Shown here: piece after piece, positions 5,127 through 8,049 of the stretch | Position numbering within the stretch: the stretch's first letter is position 1 | Layout of the letters: the number at the start of each line of letters is the position of its first letter | Source: DATKZB01 sp035528235 | GTDB lineage: Bacteria > Planctomycetota > Phycisphaerae > FEN-1346 | DNA length: 8,049 bases | Assembly: GCA_035528235.1 (NCBI GenBank) | Contig: DATKZB010000296.1 | Span: 1 to 8,049 of the forward strand | Direction of reading: 5' to 3' | The notes under the pieces: generated by a model | Told to the model about the DNA's origin: nothing | What the model saw: the letters and a program-made list of their open reading frames with translations, nothing else | Databases searched by the model: none | Made by a program: the position numbers and the translations under genes

Positions 5127-6595
5127 ACGAATCCGCCCTGCCCGAATCTGCGCTGTGGCAGTACGTCACGCAGGCCGCGTGGGCGATGGACTATCCCACG
5201 CTTCAGCGTGCGGTGGAGATCGTCGGGCGACACTTCTCCGGCGAACGCCTGGGCGAGGGGGAGATTGCCGAAATTGTGGCGGCGCGCCCGGTCGGCGAGA
5301 CACCAGTAGACACCAAATACCGGATCGACCGGGGCACCGCCATCATCCCCATTACAGGGGTCATCGCCAAGCACGCCAGCATGGTCAACCGAATCAGCGC
5401 CCCCAGCGGTACGGCCACGAAGGTGGTCGAACAGCAGTTCGCGGACGCCCTGGCGGACCGGGACGTGACGAGTATCGTGCTGGCCATCGATTCGCCGGGC
5501 GGGACCACGGCGGGGATTGCCGATCTGGCCGGGGTCATCCGCGCCGCCAACGCCCGCAAGCCCGTCGTGGCCTACATCGAGGACATGGCCGCGTCGGCGG
5601 CGTACTGGCTGGCCAGTCAGGCGGGCAAGGTCTACGCCAATGCGGGGGCGATGGTGGGGTCCATCGGCGTGTACGCCGTGATCGCCGACACGTCCGAGGC
5701 CGCGCATCGCGCGGGGCTGACCATGCACGTGGTCAAGGCGGGCGACGCCAAGGGCATCGGCGTGCAGGGTACGGAGTTCACCGACGACCAGAAGGCCGAG
5801 GTCCAGCGGCACGTGGACGCCCATCGCGACCTGTTCGTTCAGCAGGTGGCCGAGGGCCGGGGCTTCGATTTGGACAAGGCAATGGCCCTGGCCGATGGGC
5901 GGATGCACATCGGCGCCGCGGCCAAAGACGTTGGCCTGATCGATGGCGTGAAGAACCTTTCCGAAACACTACGAACTGCGAGGACGTTGGCCACACAGGC
6001 CGCGGGAAAACGGGCCCCGATGAATCGGGATCGCGTCCGAGCTACCCATAAGGAGCCAGCAATGGCAGAGCAAAAAACGACGGAAGCCTCGATGGATATC
6101 GATATCGAGACGGCTCCCGAGGCGACAACCTCGCAGGAGCAAGACAACCGGCAGGTCGTGGACGTGGCCGCCGTGGCCGAGGCTGCGGCAATCAAGGCGG
6201 TGCAGGCCGACCGAAAGCGGCGAACGGAAATCGCCGCGGCCATCGCCGATTACCCCGATCTGGTGGCACAGGCCGACGGCGAAGGGCTGTCGGTGGACCA
6301 GGCAAAGGCCCTGGCCTTCGGGGCGGCGCAGACGCGGATCGGCGAACTCGGCAAGGAGCTTGTCGCCGCGCAGGGTCGGCTGAAGATCGCGGCCGACGCG
6401 GGGCTGGTCGAGCCGCTTGCGGCCGCGACGGACGCCGAGGTCGAAAAGCCCAACCCCTACGAGCAGCAGGTGCTCGACAAGGTTGCCGCCGGCGTCAGTG
6501 CCGACAAGGCGCGTTTCGACGCGGGCAAGCAGTTCCCGGCCGAGCACAAGGCGTGGCTGGCCGGCCAGCAGCCCGCGCCCCGCGCCACGGCGTAA
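5123..6595 (+). CDS. S49-family prohead protease with C-terminal scaffold region (lambda C-like)
   Basis: 490 residues. ATG 5123 has AGGAG at 5111-5115 and overlaps the portal stop. Residues about 65-290 form a SppA/ClpP-fold S49 protease. IDSPGG (D123 to G127) is the conserved S49 loop. EDMAASAAYW carries the probable nucleophile S158. HVVKAGDAKG carries K210, in the position of the general-base lysine, 52 residues after the serine. Many S49 members have Gly-Gly or Gly-Ala after the nucleophile, and here it is Ala-Ala. Residues about 314-490 are Ala/Glu/Lys-rich and helical, with probable coiled-coil (VAAVAEAAAIKAVQADRKRR) and a tail HKAWLAGQQPAP, as expected for a scaffold that the capsid protein assembles around. 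In lambda the equivalent C protein degrades the scaffold and is itself processed. Function follows from family and synteny. The internal start is described separately. Confidence 0.9.
   Translation: MNESALPESALWQYVTQAAWAMDYPTLQRAVEIVGRHFSGERLGEGEIAEIVAARPVGETPVDTKYRIDRGTAIIPITGVIAKHASMVNRISAPSGTATKVVEQQFADALADRDVTSIVLAIDSPGGTTAGIADLAGVIRAANARKPVVAYIEDMAASAAYWLASQAGKVYANAGAMVGSIGVYAVIADTSEAAHRAGLTMHVVKAGDAKGIGVQGTEFTDDQKAEVQRHVDAHRDLFVQQVAEGRGFDLDKAMALADGRMHIGAAAKDVGLIDGVKNLSETLRTARTLATQAAGKRAPMNRDRVRATHKEPAMAEQKTTEASMDIDIETAPEATTSQEQDNRQVVDVAAVAEAAAIKAVQADRKRRTEIAAAIADYPDLVAQADGEGLSVDQAKALAFGAAQTRIGELGKELVAAQGRLKIAADAGLVEPLAAATDAEVEKPNPYEQQVLDKVAAGVSADKARFDAGKQFPAEHKAWLAGQQPAPRATA
6051..6055 (+). 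promoter_or_regulatory. Internal ribosome binding site for a nested scaffold protein
   Basis: AGGAG (extended AAGGAG, 6050-6055) lies 6 nt before an in-frame ATG at 6062 inside the protease gene, exactly between the protease domain and the helical C-terminal region. This is as good as the sites used by the annotated genes around it. Confidence 0.7.
6062..6595 (+). CDS. Nested in-frame scaffold protein (lambda Nu3-like)
   Basis: Initiation at ATG 6062 would yield the last 177 residues of the protease-scaffold protein as a separate product, beginning MAEQKTTEASMDIDIETAPE. The fragment is acidic at its start, then helical and Ala/Lys/Glu-rich with coiled-coil-like stretches, which is typical of internal scaffolds. 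The arrangement reproduces lambda C/Nu3, where the scaffold is made in excess from a start within the protease gene in the same frame. The internal Shine-Dalgarno and the coincidence of the start with the domain boundary support it. Translation from this start is inferred, not shown. Confidence 0.65.
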   Translation: MAEQKTTEASMDIDIETAPEATTSQEQDNRQVVDVAAVAEAAAIKAVQADRKRRTEIAAAIADYPDLVAQADGEGLSVDQAKALAFGAAQTRIGELGKELVAAQGRLKIAADAGLVEPLAAATDAEVEKPNPYEQQVLDKVAAGVSADKARFDAGKQFPAEHKAWLAGQQPAPRATA

Positions 6596-6638
6596 CGCGG
6601 TCGGTCTTCAGAAACCCATGACGTAGGAGAACAGCACC

Positions 6639-7667
6639 ATGAGTGCAGAAAGAAACATCGGGCCGTTCACCATGACTTCCGGTGAGGCCCTGGCGAAGTA
6701 CCGTTTCGTCAAGATTTCCAGTTCCACGGCGGTCTACGCCGACGCCGGCGAGGAGCCGGTCGGCATCACCTACGACGCGTGCGCGTCGGGTGACAATGTG
6801 GCCATCTACCCGTTGCAGGGTTGCATCGAGAAGATCACGGCCGGCGCTGTTATCGCGTCGGGCGCGGCGCTCTACGTCGCGGCCGACGGGAAGGCATCCA
6901 GTACGGCGGTCGGCAAGCAGATCGGCATCGCCTTCACCGCGGCAACCGCCGACACGGCGATCATCGACGGCATCATCTGGGGTCCCCGTGGCGGCAATGA
7001 CCTGTTCGCCACGAAGGGCGGCAATATCGAGTTCTGGGACGACTTCTTCGCCTACGACGCCACGGCGACCGTGGGCGGGTACGCCGAGGTCACCGACGGC
7101 GGGACCATCGCCGTTACCGACGGCGCCGGTGGCGTGCTCAGCATCGCCACGGGCGCCACGGACGAGAACGAGTCGTACGTGTCCAGCATGACCGAGGCGT
7201 TCCTGTTCTCGACAACGAAGAGGCTCTTCTTCGAGGCGCGGGTCAAGCTGACCGAGGCGGCCACCGACGATGCGAATATCATCGTCGGCCTGTCCGATAC
7301 CGTCGCGGCCAACAGCCTCGTGGACGCCGGCGCCGGCCCCATGGCCAGCTACGACGGCGTTACGTGGTCGAAGGTCGATGGCGGGGTGGTCTGGACGTTC
7401 GAGACCTCCAACGCCGGTACGCAGGTCACCACCGCCAGCGCCGGGGCGTTCGCCTCGGCCACCTGGTACAAGCTTGGCTTCCTGTACGACTACAACGACG
7501 GCGTGACGGCGCTCGTGACGCCCATCCTCGACGGCGTGGCCGGTACAGCCAAGAACCTCGTCATCGCGGGTCTCGCGGAGATGCATATCCTCCTGGGCGC
7601 GAAGGCCGGCGGGTCCAACGCCGAGACACTGCTGGTGGACTACGTACACGTGATTACCGAGCGGTAA
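6639..7667 (+). CDS. Head decoration protein (DUF2190-like) fused to a ConA/LamG-like domain
   Basis: 342 residues. ATG 6639 is preceded by TAGGAGAA (6623-6630). Residues 1 to about 117 resemble small DUF2190-type phage decoration proteins: beta-rich and Gly/Ala-rich, with the pattern SGEALAKYRFVKISSSTAVY, then VGITYDACASGDNVAIYPLQ, ASGAALYVAADG and KQIGIAFTAA. These coat the expanded capsid and stabilise it, the role of lambda gpD. Residues about 131-342 look like a concanavalin-A/laminin-G jelly roll: FWDDFFAYDA at the start, KRLFFEARVKLTEAATDDAN, IIVGLSDT, VVWTFETS, ATWYKLGFLYDYND (W276) and the last strand LLVDYVHVITER. Such domains often bind glycans or mediate adhesion, so this copy may be displayed on the capsid surface. 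No cysteines or transmembrane segments appear in this half. The gene starts 43 nt after the scaffold stop, a region that holds only the ribosome binding site. Decoration function is fairly secure by position; the lectin-like fold is judged from strand pattern only. Confidence 0.8.
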   Translation: MSAERNIGPFTMTSGEALAKYRFVKISSSTAVYADAGEEPVGITYDACASGDNVAIYPLQGCIEKITAGAVIASGAALYVAADGKASSTAVGKQIGIAFTAATADTAIIDGIIWGPRGGNDLFATKGGNIEFWDDFFAYDATATVGGYAEVTDGGTIAVTDGAGGVLSIATGATDENESYVSSMTEAFLFSTTKRLFFEARVKLTEAATDDANIIVGLSDTVAANSLVDAGAGPMASYDGVTWSKVDGGVVWTFETSNAGTQVTTASAGAFASATWYKLGFLYDYNDGVTALVTPILDGVAGTAKNLVIAGLAEMHILLGAKAGGSNAETLLVDYVHVITER

Positions 7668-7678
7668 TCCGGCGCGAT

Positions 7679-7737
7679 TGACAACCAAAGACATCGTCCC
7701 GATCGCCGCCCGGCCGGCGGCGCATCGGGACTGAGCT
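7679..7737 (+). other. Possible structured RNA leader upstream of the capsid gene (copy 2)
   Basis: The stretch starts with TGACAACC (7679-7686), continues through the long hairpin at 7696-7731 and ends at TGAGCT (7732-7737). These blocks recur in the same order at 3186-3231 before the first hairpin. TTGACA at 7678-7683 matches a -35 box, but no acceptable -10 lies 16-18 nt downstream. The element therefore reads better as RNA than as promoter. Confidence 0.35.
7696..7731 (+). other. Long GC-rich hairpin in the capsid leader
   Basis: GTCCCGAT (7696-7703) pairs with ATCGGGAC (7724-7731), and CGCCGCC (7704-7710) pairs with GGCGGCG (7716-7722). This gives 15 bp with one bulged C (7723) and a 5-nt loop CGGCC. 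No T-tract follows, so it is not a terminator by itself. It lies entirely in non-coding sequence between the decoration and capsid genes. Confidence 0.75.
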
Positions 7738-7750
7738 GAACGAATCGAAA

Positions 7751-7792
7751 GCCTCTGTCCTGCATGCAGGAGGACAGGGGCTTTTTTGTTTT
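7751..7792 (+). terminator. Strong hairpin plus T-tract, copy 2 (intrinsic terminator or attenuator)
   Basis: GCCTCTGTCCT (7751-7761) pairs with AGGACAGGGGC (7771-7781) over 11 bp, including one T-G wobble at 7754/7778. The loop is GCATGCAGG (7762-7770), and TTTTTTGTTTT (7782-7792) follows. A7748-A7750 can pair into the T-tract. Compared with the copy at 3250-3290, the loop and core are identical while the outermost pair is G-C instead of C-G. It lies only 26 nt before the capsid ATG, with just a ribosome binding site between. Confidence 0.8.
7752..7777 (+). repeat. 26-nt repeat core, copy 2
   Basis: Identical to 3251-3276 and in the same orientation. It contains the palindrome CCTGCATGCAGG (7759-7770). 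No further copy was noticed in the window. Confidence 0.9.
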
Positions 7793-7818
7793 CGTCCGGC
7801 GCACAAGGAGAACGACGA

Positions 7819-8049
7819 ATGGCTGCACAGAAAGATTCCACGATCACGTACCGGCCAGAACTGGCCGGGGCGGTCCGGGAATTCGCGGCGGTGGACAACA
7901 TCCGTACCATGTTCATCGGCGAGAAGGTCCTGCCGTTCAGCACCGTCGAGGAGGTCACGGGTCAGTACCCGTTGATCTCGAAGGAGAACTTCCGCAAGGC
8001 TGCGGAGACCAAGCGGGCCCCCGGTGGGGCGTTCCCGCGGGGCGACTGG
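7819..8049 (+). CDS. Probable major capsid protein, N-terminal 77 residues (3' truncated)
   Basis: ATG 7819 has AAGGAG at 7805-7810 (8-nt spacing), and the frame stays open to the window edge. The visible protein begins MAAQKDSTITYRPELAGAVR and continues with FIGEKVLPFSTVEEVTGQYP and RAPGGAFPRGDW. The layout of an early strand (VLPF..V....G.YP.I), then a segment ending in RAPGG with an acidic residue shortly after, is common at the start of phage major capsid proteins. The position directly after the decoration gene in a lambda-ordered module also points to the coat protein (lambda E). Sequence similarity to lambda E itself is not evident, so the subfamily is open. An in-frame TTG at 7786 lies in the T-tract of the hairpin and is unlikely to be the start. 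Confidence 0.8.
   Translation, partial: MAAQKDSTITYRPELAGAVREFAAVDNIRTMFIGEKVLPFSTVEEVTGQYPLISKENFRKAAETKRAPGGAFPRGDW

Noticed and set aside
4958..5908. 316-codon minus-strand frame opposite portal and protease
   Set aside because: It crosses two well-supported + strand genes, is His/Gly/Arg-rich and has no recognisable motif.
7678..7706. Promoter built on TTGACA at 7678
   Set aside because: The -35 match is perfect but the sequence 16-18 nt downstream is GC-rich with no -10 likeness; TGACAACC is better read as a block shared with the first leader.
3251..7777. CRISPR or REP-type array
   Set aside because: Only two copies, 4.5 kb apart, with no spacers or tandem arrangement.
6495..7958. 487-codon open frame on the minus strand
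   Set aside because: It lies antisense to the decoration gene, both hairpin structures of the second intergenic region and the capsid start. It is low-complexity and rich in Arg/Gly/Val as expected from a GC-rich shadow frame, and has no domain signature.

Overview
The window is part of the head-assembly module of a tailed double-stranded DNA phage or prophage, read entirely from the + strand. GC content is high and third codon positions are strongly G/C. No host gene, tRNA, integrase or attachment site is visible, so the host cannot be named. A high-GC environmental bacterium (Planctomycetota-like phages come to mind) is only a guess.

Layout. Positions 3-140 hold the C-terminal end of an unidentified gene. 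A 27-codon ORF (143-226) follows and overlaps the start of the large terminase gene (223-2340) in an ATGA junction. Next come a small SAP-like/zinc-ribbon protein (2343-2780) and a helical protein of unknown function (2785-3111). A 210-nt intergenic region (3112-3321) ends in a strong hairpin plus T-tract. The second block is tightly coupled: a gpW-like connector of 68 residues (3322-3528), a lambda-family portal (3528-5126) and an S49 prohead protease with a C-terminal scaffold region (5123-6595). The scaffold appears to have its own in-frame internal start at 6062, as in lambda C/Nu3. After 43 nt comes a head decoration protein fused to a concanavalin-A/LamG-like domain (6639-7667). A second intergenic region (7668-7818) ends in nearly the same hairpin plus T-tract, followed by the first 77 codons of the probable major capsid protein (7819-8049, cut by the window edge).

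The gene order terL - gpW - portal - protease/scaffold - decoration - capsid is that of lambda (A-W-B-C/Nu3-D-E). TerL cuts and pumps DNA through the portal, the protease and scaffold build and mature the prohead, the decoration protein coats it, and gpW prepares the portal for the tail.

The least ordinary feature is the pair of non-coding leaders. Each carries a hairpin with an identical 26-nt core and an identical 9-nt loop containing the self-complementary hexamer GCATGC. One stem pair is swapped from C-G to G-C between the copies, one differs as T-A versus T-G, and each copy is followed by a T-tract. The two elements separate terL, gpW-to-decoration and capsid into three expression blocks. 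They may be terminators, attenuators or a structured phage RNA element.
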